Source: Roseateles_B sp041906185
Lineage (GTDB): Bacteria > Pseudomonadota > Gammaproteobacteria > Burkholderiales > Burkholderiaceae_C
Length of the DNA: 64,000 nt
NCBI GenBank assembly: GCA_041906185.1
Contig: JAYRJQ010000001.1
Location: 348,329 to 412,328, forward strand
Direction: 5' to 3'
The stretch's first letter is position 1. Every line of letters starts with the position of its first letter. Below are positions 43,841-52,769 of this stretch, in pieces. Below the pieces are notes generated by a model. The model searched no databases, had not been told where the DNA came from, and was given only the letters and a program-made list of their open reading frames with translations. A program made the translations under genes and the position numbers.

Positions 43841-43876
43841 GCAAACAATCCACCCTTCGCACGGCGGATTGTTTGC
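43841..43876. repeat. Inverted repeat GCAAACAATCC between DUF4148 and enoyl-CoA hydratase genes
   Basis: GCAAACAATCC and GGATTGTTTGC, perfect 11-bp arms around a 14-base centre. Neither strand shows a T-run after the stem, so a simple terminator is doubtful. It ends six bases after the hydratase stop codon. Confidence 0.7.
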
Positions 43877-43882
43877 GTAGCG

Positions 43883-44674
43883 TCAGCGATGCTTGAAGTC
43901 CGGCGCGCGCTTGTTCAGGAACGCGTCCATGCCCTCGCGCTGGTCTTCCGTGCCGAACAGGGCATGGAAGTAGCGGCGCTCCACGGCCACGCCGTCCAGC
44001 AGCGGGCCTTCGAAGCTGCGGTTCACCAGCTCCTTGATGAGCAGGGTCGAGGGCGCGCTGAAGCCGTTGATGGTCTGGGCGGCGGCCAGGGCCTCGTCCA
44101 GCAGCTTGTCGGCCGGCACCACGCGGGACACCAGGCCCCCGCGCTCCGCCTCGGCGGCGTCCATCATGCGGGCGGTCAGCAGCAGGTCCATGGCCTTGCT
44201 CTTGCCCACCGCGCGGGGCAGGCGCTGCGTGCCGCCGGCGCCGGGGATGATGCCCAGCTTGATCTCAGGCTGGCCGAACTTGGCGGTGTCGGCGGCGATG
44301 ATGAAGTCGCACATCATCGCCAGCTCGCAGCCACCGCCGAGCGCGAAGCCGGCCACGGCGCCGATCACGGGCTTGCGCACCTGCAGGATCGTCTCCCAGT
44401 TCTTGGAGATGAGGCCGCTCTTGAAGGCGCTCATGAAGTTGTGCGGCGCCATCGTGGGGATGTCCGCGCCGGCCGCGAAGGCCCGCTCGGAGCCCGTCAG
44501 CACGATGCAGCCGATGCCGTCGTCCGCATCGAAGGCCAGCAGGGCCTGGCCCAGCTCGTCCATCAGCTGGTCGTTCAGGGCATTGAGCTGCTTGGGGCGG
44601 TTCAGGGTGATCAGGCCGGTCTTGCGGGGACCGTCGCCGCGCACCTCGGTCAGGATGCATTCGTACTGGCTCAT
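43883..44674 (-). CDS. Enoyl-CoA hydratase
   Basis: 263-aa crotonase-fold enzyme hydrating trans-2-enoyl-CoA. Motifs: ITLNRPKQLNALN, AFAAGADIPTM (oxyanion hole), AGFALGGGCELAMMCD and PEIKLGIIPGAGGTQRLPRAVG. The second oxyanion region and both expected catalytic Glu positions (in GGGCELA and GQPEIKLG) are present. It is probably part of fatty-acid or aromatic beta-oxidation. ATG 44674 follows AAGGAGT. It appears to be a single-gene unit. Confidence 0.92.
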   Translation of the reverse strand: MSQYECILTEVRGDGPRKTGLITLNRPKQLNALNDQLMDELGQALLAFDADDGIGCIVLTGSERAFAAGADIPTMAPHNFMSAFKSGLISKNWETILQVRKPVIGAVAGFALGGGCELAMMCDFIIAADTAKFGQPEIKLGIIPGAGGTQRLPRAVGKSKAMDLLLTARMMDAAEAERGGLVSRVVPADKLLDEALAAAQTINGFSAPSTLLIKELVNRSFEGPLLDGVAVERRYFHALFGTEDQREGMDAFLNKRAPDFKHR

Positions 44675-44723
44675 GGGGTGACTCCTTGGAAGTTGCGCAA
44701 CTATACGAGGCCCGGGCGGCGGC

Positions 44724-45854
44724 TCAGGGAGCAGCCTGGAGCGGCGCCGACTGCAGCATGAGGTCGATCCAGGTCTGCTCGTCCTGCCGGATCATCAGCC
44801 GCACGGGCAGGTACTGCAGCGACGGCGCGAGCCAGACCTCGGCCCGCAGGTCGCTGCCGGTGTTCTCCACCAGCGGCCGCAGGTGCCAAGCGGCGAGCGG
44901 GCCCATGGGCGTCTCCAGCGTCTCCTCGCCCTCGATGACATAGCGCCAGGCGTAGAGCTTGCGCGGCAGGGCCAGCGGCAGGCGGACCTCGCGGCCGGCA
45001 GCGAGGGTTTCGCGCCCGGTCAGGAAGAGCCAGGTCAGCTGCACGAACTGGCTGGCGGCGTCCTGCACGCCGGCGGGCGCCCACTCGCGCCGGCCATTGG
45101 GAAAGACCAGCTCCGGCCCCAGGAACTGCAACGTCAGGCGCCGCCGCGCGGCCAGCAGCACGCGCGTGTCCTCGTCGAAGCGCTCCGGCTGGATGCCCTG
45201 GGGCGTGAGCACGCCCTCGCTGCTCATCGTCCGGGCGATGAGGGGGGCAAAACCTGGCCCCACGGCGACCTCCAGATGCACCTGGTAGCGCCGCCCGTCC
45301 CGCAGCCACTCGACGCGCGCCCGGCCCGTGACCGCGCCGCGGTAGTTGCCGCGCAGCTTGTAGTCCAGCCGGGTGGAGGCCGGCCATTCGGGGCCAGGCT
45401 GGAAGTCACCCGGGGCCGAGGCGGCCGCAGCGGCCGATACCGCCGATGCCGCCGAGGCGGTCGCCACCAGCGGCAGCAGGGGCGCACTGGCAGCCGAGGC
45501 CGGCTCGACGGTCGCGGCTGGCGCCGATGCCGCCGAGGCCACGGCAGCGGACGCCGACGGCTCCGGCGCCGAGGCGGGCGTTGATGGGGCCTGCGCGGCC
45601 GGTGCGGCGCCGGGCGCTGGCGCCGGCAGCACGGCGGGTACGGCTGCGGGCGGCCTGCCCACCGGGGGCGGCGTGGCGGGCTGCAGCGCGCGCACGAAGG
45701 CGGCGGTGAGGCGCGGCGGCATCGGGCGCACCTCGCGCCAGGCGCTCAGCCGCTCGGCCATCTCGTCCAGCACCAGGCCGTGCAGCGTCAGCACGGCCAG
45801 CGCGAGGCCGGCGAGCGCGGCGGACGTGCGGCGGCTCAGCCGCCCTGCAGCCAT
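44724..45854 (-). CDS. DUF3108 domain-containing protein
   Basis: 376 aa. An N-terminal hydrophobic anchor (about 10-28) is followed by a long Ala/Pro/Ser-rich linker (about 58-150), then the DUF3108 region starting STRLDYKLRGNYRGAVTGRARVEWLRDG. The C-terminal part is beta-rich (LPLALPRKLYAWRYVIEGEETLETPMG). Probably inner-membrane anchored and periplasmic; function unknown. Its start overlaps the end of the M61 peptidase gene by 19 bases, so it is probably translated from the same mRNA. A dispersed repeat variant is at 45247-45261. Confidence 0.82.
   Translation of the reverse strand: MAAGRLSRRTSAALAGLALAVLTLHGLVLDEMAERLSAWREVRPMPPRLTAAFVRALQPATPPPVGRPPAAVPAVLPAPAPGAAPAAQAPSTPASAPEPSASAAVASAASAPAATVEPASAASAPLLPLVATASAASAVSAAAAASAPGDFQPGPEWPASTRLDYKLRGNYRGAVTGRARVEWLRDGRRYQVHLEVAVGPGFAPLIARTMSSEGVLTPQGIQPERFDEDTRVLLAARRRLTLQFLGPELVFPNGRREWAPAGVQDAASQFVQLTWLFLTGRETLAAGREVRLPLALPRKLYAWRYVIEGEETLETPMGPLAAWHLRPLVENTGSDLRAEVWLAPSLQYLPVRLMIRQDEQTWIDLMLQSAPLQAAP
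45247..45261 (-). repeat. Dispersed GTC repeat variant in the DUF3108 gene
   Basis: GCAAAACCTGGCCCC, two mismatches to the core. Confidence 0.4.
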
Positions 45855-47626
45855 GCCCGCCGCAGGCTCTGCAGCCGGGCGGAGGCCTTGTCCGCGAGAC
45901 TGAGCTGCACGGGCGCGCCGGCCGGGCGCGCCAGCGGCAGGTGCAGCGGCAGCGCCAGCACGCGCTGCTCACGCCCGACGAGCAGCTCCATCCGCTGCGG
46001 CGCCTTGGGGCTGAGGCTCAGCAGCGCTTCCTCGAGCTTGCGCAGGCGCCAGCCATTGCAGGCGATGAGCTCGTCGCCCGCCTGCAGGCCCGCCGCCTCG
46101 GCCGCCCCGCCGCTGAACACCTGCTTGACCGTGACGGTCGAAGCGCTCTCGCTCACGCGCAGGCCCAGGCGCTGCGAGAGCCCGAGCTTGTCGGCCGCCC
46201 ACTGCACGCCGAACTTCTCGAGGAGCGGCGCCAGCGGCAGATCGTCGCAGCCATGCACCCACTCGCGCAGCTGGGCCGCCAGCGCCGGCGACCCGAGACG
46301 CTCGACGGCGGCCAGCACCTGCGCCTCGTCCAGCAGGCGATCGGGCGTCTCGCGCCACAGCAGGCGCATCAGCGCATCCAGGCTCGCGCCCTTGGCGGGC
46401 TCGGTGCGGCCGGCACCGCCCGCGCCCGCGCCACGCAGGCTCAGGTCCAGGCACAGCGCCACGAGCGAGCCCTTCACGTAGTAGCTGACGATGCTGTTGG
46501 GGCTGTTCTCGTCCTGGCGGTAGTACTTGGTCCAGGCCTCGAAGCTGCTCTGGGCCACGGACTGCCGCCGCCGGCCGGGCCCGGCCAGCACGGTGTTGAC
46601 GTTGCCGGTCAGCAGCTTGAGGTAGCGGGCCTCATCGATCAGCCCGGCGCGCACCAGGAACAGGTCGTCGTAGTAGGAGGTGAAGCCCTCGAAGAACCAC
46701 AGCAGCTCGGTGTAGTTCTCCTGGCCGTAGTCGAACTGTGCGAAGTCGCGCGGGCGCAGGCGCTTGACGTTCCAGGTGTGGAAGTACTCGTGGCTGATCA
46801 GGCCCAGCAGGCGCACGTAGCCGTCGCTCGTCTCCGCCTGCCCGAGGCGCGGCAGGTCGCGGCGCGTCGCGATGAGCGCCGTGCTCGCGCGGTGCTCCAG
46901 GCCGCCGTAGCCGTCCTCCGTGGCATTGAGCAGGAAGACGTAGCGGCCGAAGGGCGGGGCCTCGCGGCGGCGTCCCTGCAGGTGCCAGAAGTCGATCTGC
47001 TCCTCGCAGATGCGCTGGGCATCGCGCAGCAGGCGGTCGCCGTCGAAGATGGGCAGCGCGCCGGCCACCACGAACTCGTGCGGCACGCCGCGGGCCTGGA
47101 ACTCGCCGCGCCAGAAGAGGCCCAGCTCGAAGGGGTGATCGAGCAGCTCGTCGTAGTCGGCCGACTCATAGCGGTGGCGCGGCCCGGTGCCGGCGGCCGG
47201 CGGCATCGCGGTGGCCACCTGCCAAGTGCGGGGCAGATCGGCCAGCTGGATCTGATGCGGCACAGCCTCCTGGCCGTGCACCTTCAGGCAGAGGCTGCCG
47301 GCATTGAAGAAGCCGCGCTGGGCGTCGAGGTAGGCGCAGCGCACCGAGGTGTCGAAGGCGTAGACCTGATAGCTGAGCGTCAGCGCGCCCCGGCCCAGGC
47401 CCTGGACCTCCCATTCGTTCTTGCTGAGCTGCCGCACGGGCAGCTCGCGGCGCCCCTGCCGGGCGGTGATCGCCCCGAGGTGGCGCGAGAACTCCCGCAC
47501 CATGTAGCTCCCCGGGATCCAGACCGGCAGCGAGAAGCGCTGGCAGGCATCCGGTGCCGGCACGGTCAGCTGGACATCGAAGAGATGGGCGTTCAGCGCG
47601 GCGGTCGAGATGCGGTAGTGGATCAT
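45836..47626 (-). CDS. M61 family glycyl aminopeptidase-like protease with PDZ domain
   Basis: 596 aa. The zinc motif HEYFHTWNVKRLRP is at about 279-292, preceded by the M61 N-terminal domain (FSLPVWIPGSYMVREFSRHLG). The PDZ domain near the C-terminus has VKQVFSGGAAEAAGLQAGDELIACNG. M61 enzymes are cytosolic or periplasmic peptidases with a preference for N-terminal glycine in characterised members. No clear signal peptide is visible, so a cytosolic location is likely. It overlaps the DUF3108 gene by 19 bases. Confidence 0.92.
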   Translation of the reverse strand: MIHYRISTAALNAHLFDVQLTVPAPDACQRFSLPVWIPGSYMVREFSRHLGAITARQGRRELPVRQLSKNEWEVQGLGRGALTLSYQVYAFDTSVRCAYLDAQRGFFNAGSLCLKVHGQEAVPHQIQLADLPRTWQVATAMPPAAGTGPRHRYESADYDELLDHPFELGLFWRGEFQARGVPHEFVVAGALPIFDGDRLLRDAQRICEEQIDFWHLQGRRREAPPFGRYVFLLNATEDGYGGLEHRASTALIATRRDLPRLGQAETSDGYVRLLGLISHEYFHTWNVKRLRPRDFAQFDYGQENYTELLWFFEGFTSYYDDLFLVRAGLIDEARYLKLLTGNVNTVLAGPGRRRQSVAQSSFEAWTKYYRQDENSPNSIVSYYVKGSLVALCLDLSLRGAGAGGAGRTEPAKGASLDALMRLLWRETPDRLLDEAQVLAAVERLGSPALAAQLREWVHGCDDLPLAPLLEKFGVQWAADKLGLSQRLGLRVSESASTVTVKQVFSGGAAEAAGLQAGDELIACNGWRLRKLEEALLSLSPKAPQRMELLVGREQRVLALPLHLPLARPAGAPVQLSLADKASARLQSLRRAWLQGG

Positions 47627-47659
47627 CGTGGCAGTACAGCGGTGGCGATCACAAGCAGG

Positions 47660-48106
47660 TCAGGTGCCGGCGGCACCCAGGAAGCAGCACAGGGCGGCGA
47701 CCGCGCTGAGCCGGAAGCGCAGCGTCAGCCAGGCGCCGGCCCCCAGTGCCGGGTAATGGCGCCGGTCCCAGAGGTAGCAGGCGATGAACATCGCGCCATG
47801 CACTACGAAGCCGGCATAGGCCGGCATGATCGCGCCGATCCAGCCGACCAGCACGGTCACCGCGCCCCAGATGAAGGGGGCAGGCGACGGCACGGTCTGC
47901 CGCATGCCGAGGCCCCAGTGGATGCCGCCGAGCATCGAGATGGTCAGCCCGGCGTAGATCGTGAGCCCCTCCACCACGTACTGGTGCACGTCGGCCCGCA
48001 CCAGCCACACCAGCAGCGCGCCCAGCACGAAGGGCAGCACGCTCAGGTGGCACAGGCGCAGGGCGATGGGGTTCAGGGGCAGCGGTCGCAGGGCCGGTTC
48101 AGACAT
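47660..48106 (-). CDS. DUF3429 domain-containing membrane protein
   Basis: 148 aa with about four to five hydrophobic helices. It contains YAGLTISMLGGIHWGLGM, the DUF3429 hallmark (GGIHW), then PFIWGAVTVLVGWI and MFIACYLWDRRHYP. Function unknown. Start ATG 48106. It lies between the dsbC and M61 genes on the same strand. Confidence 0.85.
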   Translation of the reverse strand: MSEPALRPLPLNPIALRLCHLSVLPFVLGALLVWLVRADVHQYVVEGLTIYAGLTISMLGGIHWGLGMRQTVPSPAPFIWGAVTVLVGWIGAIMPAYAGFVVHGAMFIACYLWDRRHYPALGAGAWLTLRFRLSAVAALCCFLGAAGT

Positions 48107-48183
48107 GGCGGCGTGGAAGTGAGAGGACGTGGGGGTGGCGTGCAGCGCTCAGGCCGCGAGGGCCCGGGACGCAGCGGACGGAC

Positions 48184-48199
48184 GGGGTCAGGACTTGCC
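48184..48199 (+). repeat. Dispersed GTC repeat supplying the dsbC stop codon
   Basis: GGGGTCAGGACTTGCC. On the minus strand the TGA of dsbC is the TGA of the repeat's CCTGACCCC. Confidence 0.65.
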
Positions 48200-48916
48200 C
48201 GACAGGCTCTGCAGCTTGCGCTCGACCTGCTCCGCGCTGATGGCGCCGGGCACGCGGGTGCCGTCCTCGAACAGGATGGCGGGCGTGCCGTTGATGTGGT
48301 GGCGGCGGCTGAAGGCGAGGTTGCGCTCGGTCGCGCCGTCGTCGCACTTGCCTTCCGGCTTGGGCGGCACCGCGCCGTCGAGCATCCACGAGCGCCAGGC
48401 CGTCGTCTGGTCCTTGGCGCACACGATGGCACGCGCCTTCTCGGTGGAGTCCGGGCCGAGGATGGGGATGACGAAGGTGTAGACCGTCACGTCCTTGACG
48501 TCCTGCAGCGAGCGCTCGAAGCGCTTGCAGTAGCCGCAGTTCGGGTCGGCGAACACGGCGATCTTGCGCTTGCCGGTGCCGGTCTTCCAGACGACGGCGT
48601 CCTTCAGCGGCAGATTGGCGAACTCGATGGCCGTCAGCTTGGTCACGCGCTCCTCGGTGAGGTTCTTCTTGGTGCGCAGATCCATCAACTCGCCTTCGAT
48701 GAGGAAGTTGCCGGCGGCGTCGGTGTAGCGCACTTCGGTGCCCGTGCGGATCTCCCAGAGGCCGGGCATGGCCGTGGGGCGCGCCTCGTCCACCTTGAAG
48801 CCGGGGAGCCGCTCGGCGATGGCCTTCTTGATCACGGCCTCGTTGGCCCAGCCGCTCGTCGTGCCCAGGGCCAGCAGCGCTGCGGCAGCCAGGCGTGCAA
48901 AGTTCATCGCGTGCAT
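48188..48916 (-). CDS. dsbC: Periplasmic thiol:disulfide isomerase DsbC
   Basis: 242 aa. A signal peptide (MNFARLAAAALLALGTTSGWA) is followed by an N-terminal dimerisation domain (about 25-80) and a thioredoxin-fold domain with active site CGYC at 127-130 in FADPNCGYCKRFE. The cis-Pro loop is INGTPAILF, and a second Cys pair (CAKD...KCDD) matches the DsbC structural disulfide. It corrects wrong disulfides in exported proteins. Start ATG 48916 has AGAGGA just upstream. The stop codon lies in a dispersed repeat. Confidence 0.93.
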   Translation of the reverse strand: MHAMNFARLAAAALLALGTTSGWANEAVIKKAIAERLPGFKVDEARPTAMPGLWEIRTGTEVRYTDAAGNFLIEGELMDLRTKKNLTEERVTKLTAIEFANLPLKDAVVWKTGTGKRKIAVFADPNCGYCKRFERSLQDVKDVTVYTFVIPILGPDSTEKARAIVCAKDQTTAWRSWMLDGAVPPKPEGKCDDGATERNLAFSRRHHINGTPAILFEDGTRVPGAISAEQVERKLQSLSGKS

Positions 48917-48960
48917 CGTCGTCCTCTTGTAGATGCGGGCCGTCGCGGGCCCGCTTGGAA

Positions 48961-50073
48961 TCATTGCCCCAGGGCCCGGGCGGTGAGCCAGCGCTTCAGC
49001 GGCGCGGCCCGGTCCAGCCATTGCAGGCCCTCGTTGCGCAGCCGGCGCACCGGCGCGGCCTCGCTGGCGAAGAGCTTGAGCAGACCGTCAGTCAGCTCGC
49101 CCATGGCCAGGGTCGGCAGAGCCCTGGCTCGCTCGTAGCGGCGCAGCAGGCGGGGATCGCCCAGGCTGCGCCAGCCTTCCTTTTCGGTGATGACCTGCGC
49201 GAGCGCCAGGACGTCCGCCAGGCCCAGGTTCAAGCCCTGCCCGGCCAGCGGGTGCACCAGATGGGCGGCATCGCCCAGCAGCACCCAGCCCGGGCCGGAC
49301 ACGGCGCCAGCGCGGGCCAGCGCCAGGGGCCAGCTCTGGCGCTCCCCGGCCAGGCGCAGGACGCCGGCCGCGCCGCCGGTGGCTGCGGTGAGCGCCTGTT
49401 CGAAGGCGTCCACGGGCAAGGCCAGCAGCGCCTGGGCCTCGGCCTCGGGCAGCGACCACACGAGCCCGAAGGACGCCGCCGGCTGCGGCCGCTCGAAGGG
49501 CAGCAGGGCGAGCACGTCCGGCGAGCGGAACCACTGGTGGGCCACGCCCTGGTGGGGCTGGTCCGTCGTCAGGCGGGCGGCAATCGCGCGATGGCCGTAG
49601 GCCTGAGGCTCGAACGCCACACCCAGCTCGCTGCGGCGGCGGGATTCCCTGCCCTCGCAAAGGGCTTCCAGCGCGGCCGGCACGGCTTCGCTGACGACGT
49701 CGACGCGCGGGGCGTAGCGCAGGGCCAGGGCCAGCTGGCGCTCGAGCTCGCCGGCATCGACGATGAAGGCGAGCTCCGACACGCCCTGCTGCCAGGCCGA
49801 GAAGCCCAGCTGCGAGCCGGCGCCGTCGCCGCGGATGCGCATGTCATAGACCGGGCTGCGGGCGTCCTCGGGCAGGGCGTCCCAGACCTTCAGCTGGCGC
49901 AGCAGCCCGACGGACGCCGCATTCAGCGCATAGGCGCGAACATCCTCCAGCTGCTGCGGCCGCGCCTCGCAATCGCCGAGCAGAGCCACGCGCAGACCAT
50001 GGCTGCCCAGCAGCAGCGCCAGGCTGCGCCCGACGATGCCGCTGCCGCGGATGAGGATGTCATACGGATCCAT
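48961..50073 (-). CDS. UbiH/UbiF family FAD-dependent monooxygenase
   Basis: 370-aa flavoprotein hydroxylase. The FAD-binding motif is ILIRGSGIVGRSLALLLG (about 6-23), and the second FAD motif is GWVLLGDAAHLVHPLAGQGLNLGLAD (about 275-300). The UbiH/COQ6 family signature HPLAGQGLNLGL is complete. It probably hydroxylates a ubiquinone precursor ring; which position cannot be told from the sequence. Start ATG 50073. It is upstream of dsbC on the same strand, 44 bases apart, and diverges from ychF. Confidence 0.86.
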   Translation of the reverse strand: MDPYDILIRGSGIVGRSLALLLGSHGLRVALLGDCEARPQQLEDVRAYALNAASVGLLRQLKVWDALPEDARSPVYDMRIRGDGAGSQLGFSAWQQGVSELAFIVDAGELERQLALALRYAPRVDVVSEAVPAALEALCEGRESRRRSELGVAFEPQAYGHRAIAARLTTDQPHQGVAHQWFRSPDVLALLPFERPQPAASFGLVWSLPEAEAQALLALPVDAFEQALTAATGGAAGVLRLAGERQSWPLALARAGAVSGPGWVLLGDAAHLVHPLAGQGLNLGLADVLALAQVITEKEGWRSLGDPRLLRRYERARALPTLAMGELTDGLLKLFASEAAPVRRLRNEGLQWLDRAAPLKRWLTARALGQ

Positions 50074-50182
50074 GGCCGCGATTGTAGGCAGGCGCGGGGG
50101 CGCCGGCCGGCGGCCGCGCAAGACCCCTTAAAATCGTGCTTTTGCGTCCACGCCAGCCCTGGCGCCATTCAGAAAGCCCTCC

Positions 50183-51277
50183 ATGAGCCTCAAATGCGGC
50201 ATCGTGGGCCTGCCCAACGTCGGCAAGTCCACTCTCTTCAATGCGCTGACCAAGGCCGGCATCGCCGCCGAGAACTACCCCTTCTGCACCATCGAGCCCA
50301 ATGTGGGCGTGGTCGAGCTGCCCGACCCGCGTCTGGCCCAGCTGGCCGAGGTGGTGAAGCCCGAGCGCATCGTGCCCGCCATCGTGGAATTCGTGGACAT
50401 CGCCGGCCTCGTGGCGGGTGCGTCCAAGGGCGAAGGCCTGGGCAACCAGTTCCTCTCGCACATCCGCGAGACCGATGCCATCGTCAACGTGGTGCGCTGC
50501 TTCGAGGATCCGAACGTGATCCACGTGAACGGCAAGGTCGACCCCATCTCCGACATCGAGGTCATCCAGACCGAGCTGTGCCTGGCCGACCTCTCCACCG
50601 TCGAGAAGAGCCTGGTGCGCTACACCAAGGTCGCCAAGGCCGGCGGTGACAAGGACGCCCTGCGCCTGGTCGAGGTGCTTAAGAAGTGCGAGGCCACGCT
50701 GAACGAGGGCAAGCCGGTGCGCTCCATCGACTTCAGCAAGGAAGAGCTGGCCGTGCTCAAGCCGCTGTGCCTGATCACCGCCAAGCCGGCCATGTTCGTG
50801 GGCAACGTCGCCGAGGACGGTTTCGAGAACAACCCCTTCCTGGACCGCCTGAAGGAATACGCCGCTGCCCAGAAGGGCCCGGTGGTCGCCATCTGCGCCA
50901 AGACCGAGGCCGAGCTCTCCGAGATGAGCGACGAGGACCGCGCGCTGTTCCTGGCCGAGATGGGCCAGGACGAGCCCGGCCTGAACCGCCTGATCCGTGC
51001 CGGCTTCGGCCTGCTGGGCCTGCAGACCTACTTCACCGCCGGCGTGAAGGAAGTGCGCGCCTGGACCATCCACAAGGGCGACACCGCCCCGCAGGCGGCC
51101 GGCGTGATCCATACCGACTTCGAGCGCGGCTTCATCCGTGCCCAGACCATCGCCTTCGAGGACTTCATCCAGTTCAAGGGCGAGGCCGGTGCCAAGGACG
51201 CAGGCAAGATGCGCGCTGAAGGCAAGGACTACGTGGTGAAGGATGGGGATGTGCTGAACTTCCTGTTCAACGTCTGA
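50183..51277 (+). CDS. ychF: Redox-responsive ATPase YchF (OLA1 family)
   Basis: 364-aa Obg-related P-loop ATPase that binds ribosomes. Motifs: GLPNVGKSTLFNALT (P-loop), FVDIAGLVAGASKGEGLGNQFL (G3 region), the altered G4 NVAED region, and the C-terminal TGS domain ending GKDYVVKDGDVLNFLFNV. It is full length. It is the last core gene before the integrated element, and its terminator is at 51332-51367. Confidence 0.96.
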   Translation: MSLKCGIVGLPNVGKSTLFNALTKAGIAAENYPFCTIEPNVGVVELPDPRLAQLAEVVKPERIVPAIVEFVDIAGLVAGASKGEGLGNQFLSHIRETDAIVNVVRCFEDPNVIHVNGKVDPISDIEVIQTELCLADLSTVEKSLVRYTKVAKAGGDKDALRLVEVLKKCEATLNEGKPVRSIDFSKEELAVLKPLCLITAKPAMFVGNVAEDGFENNPFLDRLKEYAAAQKGPVVAICAKTEAELSEMSDEDRALFLAEMGQDEPGLNRLIRAGFGLLGLQTYFTAGVKEVRAWTIHKGDTAPQAAGVIHTDFERGFIRAQTIAFEDFIQFKGEAGAKDAGKMRAEGKDYVVKDGDVLNFLFNV

Positions 51278-51331
51278 TGAGCAGACCATCTTTCCTGGAA
51301 CATCAGGAAAGACTCTGAAATCAGAAAAACA

Positions 51332-51367
51332 TCAACAAAGCCGCGTACTTACGCGGCTTTGTTGTTT
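51332..51367 (+). terminator. Terminator after ychF
   Basis: CAACAAAGCCGCGTA / ACGCGGCTTTGTTG forms a long stem followed by TTTCTG. It marks the edge of the core chromosome before the integrase region. Confidence 0.9.
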
Positions 51368-51404
51368 CTGGACGTTGCCGGAATTTGCGCGAGCAGCCAC
51401 TCTC

Positions 51405-51468
51405 AAGTTGAGTACAAAGGTGAGTACGCGTCTTTGCAAGGCTTGCATCAAGTGAGTACAGTGAGTGC
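51405..51468 (+). repeat. Four GTGAGTAC-type direct repeats upstream of the integrase
   Basis: TTGAGTAC (51408), GTGAGTAC (51420), GTGAGTAC (51452) and GTGAGTGC (51461). They lie between the ychF terminator and the integrase start and look like arm-type binding sites or part of the attachment region. Confidence 0.6.
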
Positions 51469-51491
51469 ATCGTCTTCATCGAGCACCCGCC

Positions 51492-52769
51492 ATGCTGACT
51501 GACACCCACTGTCGCAATGCCAAACCCAAGCCCAAGCTCTACCGGCTCACTGACCACCGCGGCCTGTGCCTAGAGGTCAAGCCCAGCGGCGTGAAGGCTT
51601 GGCGGTACCGGTTCACGCTGGAGGGCAAGGCCAGCATGTTCGCCCTGGGCGAGTACCCCGCCGTCAGCCTGGCCGAGGCACGAGACCGGTGCGAAGCCGC
51701 ACGACAACTCGTCAAGCAAGGCATCAACCCCGCCCAGCAGCGACAGATCGACCGCATCAAGCAAGCCAGCGACGCCGAGATCACCTTTGAGAAGGTGGCC
51801 CGCGAGTGGCTGCAGACCAAAGACTGGGAAGACGTCACCAAGAACCGGCGCCTGGACATGCTGGAACGCGTGGTGTTTGGCTCGATCGGCCAGATGCCCA
51901 TCCGCGCCATCACACCCGTCCACGTGCTGGGCATCCTGCAGCACACAGTCAAGCGCGGCGCCCCCACCGTGGCTGCCGAAGCTCGCCGCACCATGTCTGC
52001 CGTGTTCGAGTACGCCGTGGCTACGCTGCGTGCCGACAGCGACCCCGTCTGGCCCGTTCGCAAGGCCTTGCCCGCCAACAAGACGCAGCACAAGACTGCA
52101 CTCACCGCCGAGCAGATCGGCAAGCTGCTCAACGACTTTGATAACCACCGCTGCACCTTCCAGATCAACTACTGCATGCAGCTGATGTGGTGGACCTTGG
52201 CGCGACCCAGCGAAGTCGCCGAAGCCGAATGGACCGAGATCGACTTGGACCGCGCCCAATGGCGCATTCCCGCAGAGCGCATGAAGGCCCGCAAAGAACA
52301 CGTGGCGCCTCTGCCAACGCAGGCCGTGGAGATGCTCAGGGGGCTCAATGCCATCACCGGACAGCGCAAGCACCTCTTCCCCGGCCGTGACAACCGAAAA
52401 GCCCCGATGTCCGTTGCATCACTCAGGCAGGCTTTGAAAGTTCTGGGCTGGGCCGGCACCTACAGCCCCCATGCCACCCGCACCACGGGCAGCACCCGAC
52501 TCAACGAGATGGGCTACCGGCCCGATGCCATCGAAGCCCAGCTCGCGCACTCCGACCAGAATAATGTGCGCCGCGCCTACAACCACGCCACCTACTTCGA
52601 GGAGCGCCAACTGATGATGCAGGACTGGGCCGACCACCTCGTGCAATGGAGAGCTGCCGCTCATGAGCGATCTAAGGTCTACTGCCACGGCATGCGACAC
52701 CACTGCGCTTGGGCACTTGGAAAGGGTGATCGAAGCGCATTTTCCAAGGCAGAGCCGACACGACGGTGA
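51492..52769 (+). CDS. P4-type tyrosine integrase of an integrated element
   Basis: 425-aa site-specific recombinase. The N-terminal DUF4102-like arm-binding domain (MLTDTHCRNAKPKPKLYRLTD, then WRYRFTLEGKASMFALGEYP) is followed by a SAM-like core-binding domain and the catalytic domain with Arg238 (ARPSE), His327/Arg330 (PHATR), His353 (AHSD) and Tyr363 (AYNHATY). Start ATG 51492. The last 36 codons overlap the next gene (52663) by 107 bases, which is unusual. P4-type integrases usually use tRNA genes, but no tRNA is seen here; the target is probably the spacer after ychF. Confidence 0.92.
   Translation: MLTDTHCRNAKPKPKLYRLTDHRGLCLEVKPSGVKAWRYRFTLEGKASMFALGEYPAVSLAEARDRCEAARQLVKQGINPAQQRQIDRIKQASDAEITFEKVAREWLQTKDWEDVTKNRRLDMLERVVFGSIGQMPIRAITPVHVLGILQHTVKRGAPTVAAEARRTMSAVFEYAVATLRADSDPVWPVRKALPANKTQHKTALTAEQIGKLLNDFDNHRCTFQINYCMQLMWWTLARPSEVAEAEWTEIDLDRAQWRIPAERMKARKEHVAPLPTQAVEMLRGLNAITGQRKHLFPGRDNRKAPMSVASLRQALKVLGWAGTYSPHATRTTGSTRLNEMGYRPDAIEAQLAHSDQNNVRRAYNHATYFEERQLMMQDWADHLVQWRAAAHERSKVYCHGMRHHCAWALGKGDRSAFSKAEPTRR

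Noticed and set aside
43841..43876. Inverted repeat as a rho-independent terminator
   Set aside because: There is no T-run following the stem on either strand, so it is listed as an unexplained inverted repeat.
45941..49138. Open frame of 1065 codons on the plus strand
   Set aside because: It is antisense to the M61, DUF3429, dsbC and other genes. Its composition (Arg/Gln/His/Gly-rich) is the usual shadow of high-GC coding DNA, and it contains no domain.
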